Shown one piece after another: positions 57,916 through 64,000 of a stretch of 64,000 nt of DNA. Source of the stretch: an uncultured Dehalococcoidia bacterium (GTDB lineage: Bacteria; Chloroflexota; Dehalococcoidia; Lucifugimonadales; CAJWER01); the NCBI GenBank assembly GCA_958296115.1, contig OY282442.1, forward strand, positions 2,028,943 to 2,092,942. Direction: 5' to 3'. The notes beneath the pieces were generated by a model, which did no database searches, was not told where the DNA came from, and saw only the letters and a list, made by a program, of their open reading frames with translations. A program made the position numbers and the translations under genes. How positions within the stretch are numbered: the stretch's first letter is position 1; the number at the start of each line of letters is the position of its first letter.

Positions 57916-58911
57916 CTATATCCCAGCCGCCTCGGCCACTGCTCGGACGTTCTCGGCAGGCGTCTGCGGCGGAAAGGTACACCCCGAGCCCAGCATCCAG
58001 CCCCTGCCGCCCATGGCCGCGCGGACACCGCGGATCTCGCGGGCGATGTCCGCCGGCGCGGCCCCGGCCAGGTCCTCCTTGTGCGGCGCGCCGCCCACCA
58101 CGGCCCGCGTTCCAGCCATCGCCATGCCCTCCGCGAGGGACGGGTTGCCGCGCCCCCGCGCGTCCCAGTTGAAGGCGTGGACGGGGTAATCGAGCAGGTC
58201 GGCAAGCATGTTGTCGTCCTTGCACACGTGCAGGAGGTTGAACTCGGCGTCGGACGCCGCGTCCAGCACGCGGAGGTCGTAGGGCCGGGCGTACTCGGCG
58301 TACTCCTCTCGGGTGAGCCGGTCGGTCGCGGCCCACGAGGTAGTCGCGTAGAACAGGCCGCTCGCCCCCCGCTCCAGGCACGCCTGCGAGAAGCTGACGA
58401 ACGTCTCGGTTACGACCTCCAACGCATGCCGGACCCTGTCGGGACGCTCGCGGAGATGCCGCGCGAACACATCCTCGGAAGGGGCGAGCCGCGACGCGAT
58501 GGACAGCGGAGTGAACACCGTCATCAGGAACGGCACACGCCCTCCCAGCCCGTTCGCAATCAGCTCCAGCGCCTCGAGCTGCTCACCCAGCGCGCCCTCG
58601 TCGGGCCGCAGCGGTTCGAGCCTCGTCCAGTCGTCCGGCTCTCGGATGGGCCGCGCGCGGGGCTCCGGCGGGCTATCGCCGAGATAACGCATCTCCAGCC
58701 CCCAGCCCTCCGCGTGGTAGGAGGCGCGCGGGTTGACCTTCATGAAGTCCCAGTCGTACTCGCCCTGGAAGCCGAGCATGGCGTCGGCCAGTGTGTCCGC
58801 AGCCGTCTCCTCCGCGTAGAAGTGCCGCCACATGCTCGCGGGCGGCCGGTCGATGTCCTGCCCGGCAAGGCAGGCGAGGACCCGCTCCCGATGGCTCATG
58901 GGATCAGTCAT
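57916..58911 (-). CDS. Uroporphyrinogen decarboxylase family protein
   Basis: The 331-residue TIM-barrel protein resembles the UroD/MtaA superfamily: N-terminal SHRERVLACLAGQDIDRPP (about 6-24), FYATTSW, LLHVCKDDNML (about 229-239) and GGAPHKEDL near 275 followed by WMLGSGCTFPPQTPAENVRA. True HemE has an Arg/Asp set that is not clear here. The HxC and GC blocks are closer to cobamide-dependent methyltransferase partners (MtaA, MtbA). It may thus move methyl groups rather than make haem. It lies 19 bp after trpD on the same strand and could be read from the trp operon. Confidence 0.8.
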   Translation of the reverse strand: MTDPMSHRERVLACLAGQDIDRPPASMWRHFYAEETAADTLADAMLGFQGEYDWDFMKVNPRASYHAEGWGLEMRYLGDSPPEPRARPIREPDDWTRLEPLRPDEGALGEQLEALELIANGLGGRVPFLMTVFTPLSIASRLAPSEDVFARHLRERPDRVRHALEVVTETFVSFSQACLERGASGLFYATTSWAATDRLTREEYAEYARPYDLRVLDAASDAEFNLLHVCKDDNMLADLLDYPVHAFNWDARGRGNPSLAEGMAMAGTRAVVGGAPHKEDLAGAAPADIAREIRGVRAAMGGRGWMLGSGCTFPPQTPAENVRAVAEAAGI

Positions 58912-58930
58912 GTCTCCTCCTCAGCCAGCT

Positions 58931-59944
58931 TCATTCCAGCTCCCGGCTCAATTCGATTAGGGCGTCGAGCTTGGCCCTCGCGGCTCCGCTGTCTATGGAC
59001 TCGGCGGCGAGGGCGGCGCCCTCGCGCAGGGTATCGGCCCTGTCCGCCGCGACGAGCGCGGCGGCGGCGTTGGCGACCACGACGTCGCGGGCGGAGCCGG
59101 GCTCGCCGTCCAGCGCCGAGCGAAGGACAGCCGCGCTCTCGGCCGGCCCGGCGACCTTCAGAGACGCGCTGTCGATGCCGCCGAGCCCGAAATCCTCAGG
59201 CGTCACCGTGTAGGTCGAGACGACTCCGCCCCTCATCTCCCAGACGTCCGTGGGCGCGGTGAGTGTAACCTCGTCCATCCCGTCCTGTCCATGCACTATC
59301 AGCGCGTGGCCGACGCCCTGGGTGTCCAGGAATTGGGCTATCACGTCCGCTAGGCTGGGGTCGGCCATCCCGAAGACCTGCGCGGATGCGCCGGCCGGGT
59401 TCATGAGCGGCCCCAGCGTGTTGAATATGGTCCTGACGCCTATCTCGCGCCTCGGCCCGGCTGCGAACCTCATCGCCGGGTGGAAGGTCTGGGCGAACAT
59501 GAACCCGAATCCCACCTCTTCGATGCACCGCTTGACGCCCTCGGGGCCCAGGGCGATATTCACGCCGAGCTCCTCGAGCGCGTCTGCGCTGCCGGTCGCC
59601 CCGGACGCCGCGCGATTGCCGTGCTTGGCGACCCGGACCCCGGCCCCCGCGACCACGAACCCGACGGTCGTCGAGATGTTGAAGGTTCCGGACGAGTCGC
59701 CGCCGGTTCCGCACGTATCGACGACCGGACCGTCCACCTCTACGCGCAGCGACCGCTCGCGCATGACGCGGCCCATGCCCTCTATCTCGGCCAGGGTCTC
59801 CCCCTTCACTCGCAGCGCCGTAAGGAACGCCCCTATCTGGGCGGGGGTGGCCTCGCCGTTCATTATCTCGCCCATCACCTGGGCGGCCTCGTCCGAAGTC
59901 AGGGACCGTCCCTCAACCACCGCCGCTATCGCCTCGCGTATCAT
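58931..59944 (-). CDS. trpD: Anthranilate phosphoribosyltransferase
   Basis: The 337-residue enzyme joins anthranilate to PRPP, the second step of tryptophan synthesis. Marks are VDTCGTGGDSSGTFNIST (about 77-94, PRPP loop), KHGNRAASGATGSADALEELG (split 106-126), FMFAQTFHPAMR (about 152) and RTIFNTLGPLMNPAG (about 171-185). It lies 49 bp after trpG in the T-box-controlled trp operon. No trpC, F, B or A follows; the rest of the pathway must be elsewhere. Confidence 0.96.
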   Translation of the reverse strand: MIREAIAAVVEGRSLTSDEAAQVMGEIMNGEATPAQIGAFLTALRVKGETLAEIEGMGRVMRERSLRVEVDGPVVDTCGTGGDSSGTFNISTTVGFVVAGAGVRVAKHGNRAASGATGSADALEELGVNIALGPEGVKRCIEEVGFGFMFAQTFHPAMRFAAGPRREIGVRTIFNTLGPLMNPAGASAQVFGMADPSLADVIAQFLDTQGVGHALIVHGQDGMDEVTLTAPTDVWEMRGGVVSTYTVTPEDFGLGGIDSASLKVAGPAESAAVLRSALDGEPGSARDVVVANAAAALVAADRADTLREGAALAAESIDSGAARAKLDALIELSRELE

Positions 59945-59993
59945 CGTCGCCTCCGCGCGGGTCTATCCATCATCCGCCGAAGCGGGAGCTCAC

Positions 59994-60557
59994 TCACGTT
60001 GCCAGGAAGTTCCGCAGTATGTCATGGCCCACCCTGGTCATGATCGACTCCGGGTGGAACTGGATGCCTTCGACCGGGTGGGTCTTGTGCCTGACGCCCA
60101 TGATGATGCCGCCGTCGGTCCAGGCGGTAACCTCCAAGTCACCGGGCAGGTCCTCCTCGTACACCGCCAGAGAGTGGTAGCGTATCGCCTCGAAGGGGTT
60201 GGGAATACCCTCGAACACGCCCTTCCCGTCATGGTGGACCATCGAGGTCTTGCCGTGCATTATCTCGCCCGCGCCGCCCACCGCGCCGCCGTAGGCGTAG
60301 CCGATGCACTGGTGCCCGAGACATACCCCGAGGATAGGCGACGTCGGCCCGAATCGGCGCACGACTTCGTTCGAGATGCCAGCCTTCTCCGGCGTGCATG
60401 GTCCCGGCGAGATGACTATCTTCTCCGGCGACATCTCGGCCACGTCTTCTATCGTCGCCTCGTCGTTGCGAACGACATGTACGTCCGCGCCCAGCTCCGA
60501 CAGGTACTGGTAGAGGTTGTACGTGAAGCTGTCGTAGTTGTCTATCAGCAGTATCAT
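59994..60557 (-). CDS. trpG: Anthranilate synthase component II (glutamine amidotransferase)
   Basis: The 187-residue class I amidotransferase opens MILLIDNYDSFTYNLYQYL and has the nucleophile Cys in LGVCLGHQCIGYAYGG (about 77-92) and the His-Glu pair in GIQFHPESIMT (about 166-176). It feeds ammonia from glutamine to TrpE, and in many bacteria also to PabB. Its ATG overlaps the trpE stop (ATGA), which fixes the start and implies coupled, equal synthesis of both subunits. Confidence 0.96.
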   Translation of the reverse strand: MILLIDNYDSFTYNLYQYLSELGADVHVVRNDEATIEDVAEMSPEKIVISPGPCTPEKAGISNEVVRRFGPTSPILGVCLGHQCIGYAYGGAVGGAGEIMHGKTSMVHHDGKGVFEGIPNPFEAIRYHSLAVYEEDLPGDLEVTAWTDGGIIMGVRHKTHPVEGIQFHPESIMTRVGHDILRNFLAT

Positions 60558-62002
60558 CGCGGCGAGCCTCCTCGCTCCGCCCGCTCGATAGCCTCCAGGA
60601 CCGCGGACGCCTTGTGGAGGGTCTCCTGGTACTCGGTCTCGGGCACGCTGTCGAACACGATGCCGCCCCCGGCCTGGATGTGCGCCACGCCGTCCTTGAT
60701 GACCATGGTGCGTATCGTGATGGCGGTGTCCATGTTTCCGTTCAGGTCGAAGTATCCGACCGCTCCGCCGTAAGGCCCCCGCCTGTCCGGCTCCATCTCC
60801 GCGATGATCTCCATCGCGCGAATCTTCGGAGCGCCCGACAGCGTCCCGGCGGGGAAGCACGATCTCAGCGCGTCGTAGGGGGTCATGCCGTCCCGTAGGC
60901 TGCCAATGACATAGGAGACGATGTGCATGACGTGCGAGTAGCGCTCGACGGTCATCAGCTCGGTTACCTCGACTGTGCCCGGCTTGCAGACGCGGCCGAG
61001 GTCGTTCCGTCCGAGGTCGACCAGCATGATGTGCTCGGCGCGCTCCTTCTCATCGGCTAGGAGCGCCCGTTCGATTTTCGCGTCTTCTTCCTCGCTCTTG
61101 CCGCGGGGCATCGTCCCCGCGATAGGCCGCGTGGACACCACGCCGTCGCGGACGCGAACCAGCTCTTCGGGCGACGCGCCCACGATGTGGAAGTCGTCCA
61201 ATTCCAGGTAGTACATGTACGGGGATGGGTTGATAGCGCGCAGCGCTCGGTAGATCTCCAGCGGATGGGCTGTCGTGCGGCGCGAGAGCCTCTGCGAGGG
61301 CACCGTCTGGATTATGTCGCCCGCGTAGATATACTCCTTGCATCTGCTGACTATCCGGTCGTACCGCTCACGGGTGAGGTTCGAGGTTACGTCCGAGCCT
61401 GGGGGGCCGGCGGCCGCGCGGGGCATGTCGGCGGGCGGCGCGGCGAGCCGGGCGGCGACCTCGTCGATCCGCTCGACAGCGTTCCTGTAGGCGGTCTCCA
61501 CGCCGTCGTCGAGAAAGGCGTTGCTCACGATGCGTATGACGCCCCGAACGTGGTCGAAGACTAGGAACGTAGCCGCCATCATGAATACCGACTCCGGGGC
61601 TCCTACGGGGTCGTTTTCGGGAGTCGGCAGACGCTCGAAGTACTTCACCGCGTCGTAGGATATGTAGCCGACCATGCCGCCGTTGAACGGGCCGATATCC
61701 GAGCCGGGCACGAAGTCGTAGCCGCGCATGACTCTTTGGACGGGAATCAGGGGGTCTATCTCGCCGTCCGCCTGGCCTGGGCCGGTTCTCACGACGGCCA
61801 GCGGCTCCGTCCCGATAAAGCTGTATCTGGCCGTCCGCTCTCCGCCCGCGACGCTCTCGAGCAGGAACGAATAGGGCGGCCGGGCCACCTTCAGATACGC
61901 GGACACCGGCGTTTCGAGGCCGGCGTCTATCTCGAGATATACGGGCGCCAGGTTTCCTTTTGCGGACAGGCGCTTGACCTGCTCCAACGTCGGGTTGTAC
62001 AT
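60554..62002 (-). CDS. trpE: Anthranilate synthase component I
   Basis: The 482-residue chorismate-using enzyme has the N-terminal LESVAGGERTARYSFIG block (about 48-64), which holds the tryptophan feedback site (LLES). The C-terminal catalytic blocks are IAGTMPRGKSEEED (about 291), DLGRNDLGRVCKPGTV (about 328-343), FPAGTLSGAPKIRAME (about 396-411) and GGAVGYFDLNGNMD. It makes anthranilate from chorismate with TrpG. It lies 6 bp after trpS and so is under the same T-box. Feedback and attenuation act together. Confidence 0.96.
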   Translation of the reverse strand: MYNPTLEQVKRLSAKGNLAPVYLEIDAGLETPVSAYLKVARPPYSFLLESVAGGERTARYSFIGTEPLAVVRTGPGQADGEIDPLIPVQRVMRGYDFVPGSDIGPFNGGMVGYISYDAVKYFERLPTPENDPVGAPESVFMMAATFLVFDHVRGVIRIVSNAFLDDGVETAYRNAVERIDEVAARLAAPPADMPRAAAGPPGSDVTSNLTRERYDRIVSRCKEYIYAGDIIQTVPSQRLSRRTTAHPLEIYRALRAINPSPYMYYLELDDFHIVGASPEELVRVRDGVVSTRPIAGTMPRGKSEEEDAKIERALLADEKERAEHIMLVDLGRNDLGRVCKPGTVEVTELMTVERYSHVMHIVSYVIGSLRDGMTPYDALRSCFPAGTLSGAPKIRAMEIIAEMEPDRRGPYGGAVGYFDLNGNMDTAITIRTMVIKDGVAHIQAGGGIVFDSVPETEYQETLHKASAVLEAIERAERGGSPR

Positions 62003-62008
62003 GCCGAC

Positions 62009-63058
62009 CTATCCCCCGCCGGCCATTCTGGGAAGCGCCAGCCCGATTCTATCCTTCACCTCGCGGAGCTTTGGCCCGCTGACGTCCTCCGCACGCTCCG
62101 CGCCAACGGCCATCAGCGCGTCCAGCTCCGCAACGTCGCCGATGAGCCGGCGGTACCGCTCCCGCACAGGCCTGAGCTCCTCGATCACGACCTCAGCGAC
62201 GCGGGATTTGAGGTCGCCGTAGCCGCGGGCGTTCTCGAAGTCCCGCTCCACCTCGTCCTTGCTCCTGCCCGTTACCACCTTGTAGATGCCGAGCAGGTTG
62301 TTCACGCCGGCCTTCCCTGGGTCGTTCGAGAAGGCTATCTCGTTGCCCGAGTCGGTTACCGCCCGCTTGAATGAGCGCTCGATTTCCTTGGGGTCGTCGA
62401 GCATCCCGACGGCGTGGCCTCGAACGTCGGAGTGGGTCTTGGACATCTTGACGGCGGGGTCGTTCAGCCCCATGACGCGGGCGCCGACCTCGGGGATGAC
62501 CGGTTCGGGCACTACGAACGTTTCTCCGTAGAGCCGGTTGAACCTCGCCGCGATGTCCCGCGCCAACTCGACGTGCTGCTTCTGGTCGACGCCGACGGGC
62601 ACCTCGTCGGCGTCGTAGAGGATGATGTCGGCGGCCATCAGGACGGGATAGCCGAGAAGCCCGGTGGAGACCCGCTCTTGGCCGGCCGACTTGTCCTTGA
62701 ACTGCGTCATCCGCTCCAGCCATCCTATCGGAGTAACGCAGTTCAGCAGCCAGCATCCCTCTGCGTGCGCGCTGACGTGGCTCTGGATGAAGAGCGTGCA
62801 GCGGTCGGGGTCCAGCCCGGCCGCTAGGAGCATGGCCGCCACCGAGCGCGTCCGGCGTCGCAGCGATTCCGGGTCCTGCGGCACCGTGATGGCGTGCAGG
62901 TCCACTATGCAGAAGAAGTTCACCTTCTCGCGCTGACGCTCCACCCAGCCTTTGATTGCGCCCAGGTAGTTGCCAAGGTGAAGCTCGCCCGAAGGCTGTA
63001 TACCGCTGAATACACGCTTCTCTTCGACCGCGGCCGCGCTCATTTCTCGCGTCTGCAT
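62009..63058 (-). CDS. trpS: Tryptophanyl-tRNA synthetase
   Basis: The 349-residue class I synthetase charges tRNA-Trp. It has FSGIQPSGELHLGNYLGA (about 14-31, the HIGH-type motif is HLGN) and the KMSKT motif in AVKMSKTHSDVRG (about 215). Family blocks DADEVPVGVDQKQHVELAR and SNDPGKAGVNNLL follow. The start at 63058 has GGAGG 8 bases upstream; an ATG 21 bases earlier would place the ribosome site inside the gene. It is the first gene of trpS-trpE-trpG-trpD behind a T-box leader. Confidence 0.95.
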   Translation of the reverse strand: MQTREMSAAAVEEKRVFSGIQPSGELHLGNYLGAIKGWVERQREKVNFFCIVDLHAITVPQDPESLRRRTRSVAAMLLAAGLDPDRCTLFIQSHVSAHAEGCWLLNCVTPIGWLERMTQFKDKSAGQERVSTGLLGYPVLMAADIILYDADEVPVGVDQKQHVELARDIAARFNRLYGETFVVPEPVIPEVGARVMGLNDPAVKMSKTHSDVRGHAVGMLDDPKEIERSFKRAVTDSGNEIAFSNDPGKAGVNNLLGIYKVVTGRSKDEVERDFENARGYGDLKSRVAEVVIEELRPVRERYRRLIGDVAELDALMAVGAERAEDVSGPKLREVKDRIGLALPRMAGGG

Positions 63059-63080
63059 CGCCCAAGCCTCCAAATGCAAA

Positions 63081-63374
63081 CAGCCCCGTCCTCCTAAGGG
63101 ACGGGGCTGTTCCGTGGTGCCACCCTATTTCGCCGCCGGCCCGTGGGCCGCGGCATCTCTAACGGGCACAACGCGCCTCGGCGCATATGCCCCTGGGCCG
63201 TGATAACGGAGCCCTCTCCGTCCAAGCCTACAACTCTCGTAGAGCCCTCGGTTGGAGACTCCCAGGTCCATTCCGTCTCTGCGTTCGGCGCCGGCTCACA
63301 CCTTGCCCGGCTCTCTTGGCCTCGCCCGGAGACGTACTACTCCTGTTCGCAGTCTGTGTCGCTATTGTCGCTGT
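63081..63374 (-). promoter_or_regulatory. T-box riboswitch (tRNA-Trp sensing) upstream of trpS
   Basis: Reading the minus strand, the leader contains the T-box sequence AGGGTGGCACCACGGAACA (63126-63108). A perfect terminator stem follows, CAGCCCCGTCC (63109-63099 side) with GGACGGGGCTG (63091-63081), then U-rich TTTGCATTT. A TGG triplet in GGAATGGACC (63270-63268) is the likely specifier, as expected for tRNA-Trp. Uncharged tRNA-Trp would stabilise the antiterminator and turn on the synthetase and the anthranilate genes. Confidence 0.9.
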
Positions 63375-63380
63375 GCTGCA

Positions 63381-63409
63381 ATTATAGGCTCGGCCCCGAG
63401 GAGTGTCAA
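63381..63409 (-). promoter_or_regulatory. Consensus promoter of the trpS-trpEGD operon
   Basis: On the minus strand TTGACA (63409-63404), 17 bases and TATAAT (63386-63381), both perfect. It starts the T-box leader near 63374. Confidence 0.92.
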
Positions 63410-63660
63410 CCTGCGTGCAGCGGTTGAGGGGCTTGGGGTGGAGTCTGAATCAGGATTTGTGGGATTGGGAGAAGCGCTGGCGGGACGCTTGGGATAGTGG
63501 TGAGTGTAGAGTAGTGAGTGTGGAGAGGGGATAAGACGGAGGAGCGCCGGAATTGGGATTTGCGGGATTGGGGGAGCAAGGCGGGACGCCTGCGGTCCTT
63601 TGGGGCAAGGGGGAGTCACCCTCACCCTAGCCCTCTCCCATCGAGGGAGAGGGGATAAGG
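63410..63660 (+). repeat. Short repeat field upstream of the trp operon
   Basis: No gene is seen. The stretch contains TGAATCAGGATTTGTGGGAT (63445-63464), GGCGGGACGCCTGCGG (63580-63595) and a full palindrome (63614-63660), all shared with 7805-7900 and 8640-8800. Confidence 0.75.
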
Positions 63661-64000
63661 CGGGCGCGCTGAATTGCCCTCACCCTGGGTCTCTCCCCGT
63701 TGGGGAGGGTGATGAAGGCTGGGGCCTCTTGGCGCCTTCGTCTATGTTCGTTTCGTCTCGGTCGGCTCCTTTGCGGGCTTATCGCCCTTATCCTGGCCCT
63801 TTCCCCTAGGGGGAGGGGGCGCAGGGCGGGGCGTTTGCCCTCACCCTGGCCCTTTCCCCCGTGAGGGAGAGGGTACTTGGCGGGTCTTGGGACCCGCGTC
63901 CTGTCTACTCCTGGTTTCCCCCGCTCTCGCGGGAGATGAGTTTGCCTTGCAAGGCAGTGACTCCGGTACTTGCTTCGAGGATGCCGACGTCGATCGCCCG
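63661..64000 (+). repeat. Dispersed repeat element, copy 3 (cut by window end)
   Basis: It matches 7901-8240 and the inverse of 34605-34962 nearly base for base. The last 125 bases enter the conserved core and stop at the window edge. The amber-interrupted frame seen in the other copies would continue beyond it. Confidence 0.85.

Overview
The window is a high-GC, gene-dense bacterial chromosome segment. Several features point to Chloroflexota, with SAR202 or another Dehalococcoidia-like lineage as the best guess. These are a T-box leader on trpS, a five-TM-type YidC next to Jag, a DUF5679 zinc ribbon, a UGSC (seleno)protein, and a run of dimethylglycine-dehydrogenase-like, racemase-like and SRPBCC genes. 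No rRNA or taxonomic marker other than ribosomal proteins L34 and S16 is present, so this placement is an inference.

Layout. 1-7746: the ruvB tail, a nicotinate phosphoribosyltransferase, a phosphoesterase, an M16 protease, an AhpD-like protein, and the conserved rpmH-rnpA-yidD-(propeller lipoprotein)-yidC-jag cluster on the minus strand. 7747-8786: a repeat field. 8787-21099: housekeeping genes (DNA glycosylase, exonuclease-DinG helicase, class IV aminotransferase, hrcA-dnaJ-prmA, der-plsY-gpsA, argF). 21213-28852: an envelope copper and cytochrome module with a CopC-CopD-cytochrome c fusion, a Na/Ca exchanger and two metallo-beta-lactamase-fold lipoproteins. This module was rearranged by a tandem duplication plus deletion that created two in-frame chimeric reading frames. 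28910-34108: a NYN-domain protein behind a structured leader, then a minus-strand operon of a 2-hydroxyacid dehydrogenase, a type II restriction-modification pair and a UGSC-family gene with an in-frame UGA, most likely read as selenocysteine.

34150-35370 is a second repeat field. 35372-39250 holds tsaD, a cupredoxin, lepB and an oxidoreductase. 39257-48051 is a minus-strand catabolic cluster (homocysteine methyltransferase, sarcosine/dimethylglycine-type FAD enzymes, SRPBCC, two Asp/Glu-racemase superfamily enzymes, an M19 dipeptidase), with a MNT-HEPN fusion inside it. 48264-49566 is rpsP-khpA-rimM followed by tRNA-Ala(GGC). Directly after this tRNA lies an AT-richer island (49685-54158) with an internally deleted DprA-like gene, a GHKL ATPase-nuclease, a Vsr endonuclease and a C5 cytosine methyltransferase. 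This looks like a MutL/MORC-type restriction or defence operon. 54285-63409 returns to core metabolism: speH-speE, gnd, a TolB-like lipoprotein, and the T-box-controlled trpS-trpE-trpG-trpD operon. 63410-64000 is a third repeat field.

Most operons are tightly packed with ATGA or TGATG overlaps (dinG/glycosylase, der/plsY, lepB/oxidoreductase, speH/speE, trpE/trpG, methyltransferase/HNH), so coupled translation is common. The repeats lie between operons: a roughly 0.7 kb element in three copies, plus many short GC-rich palindromes.
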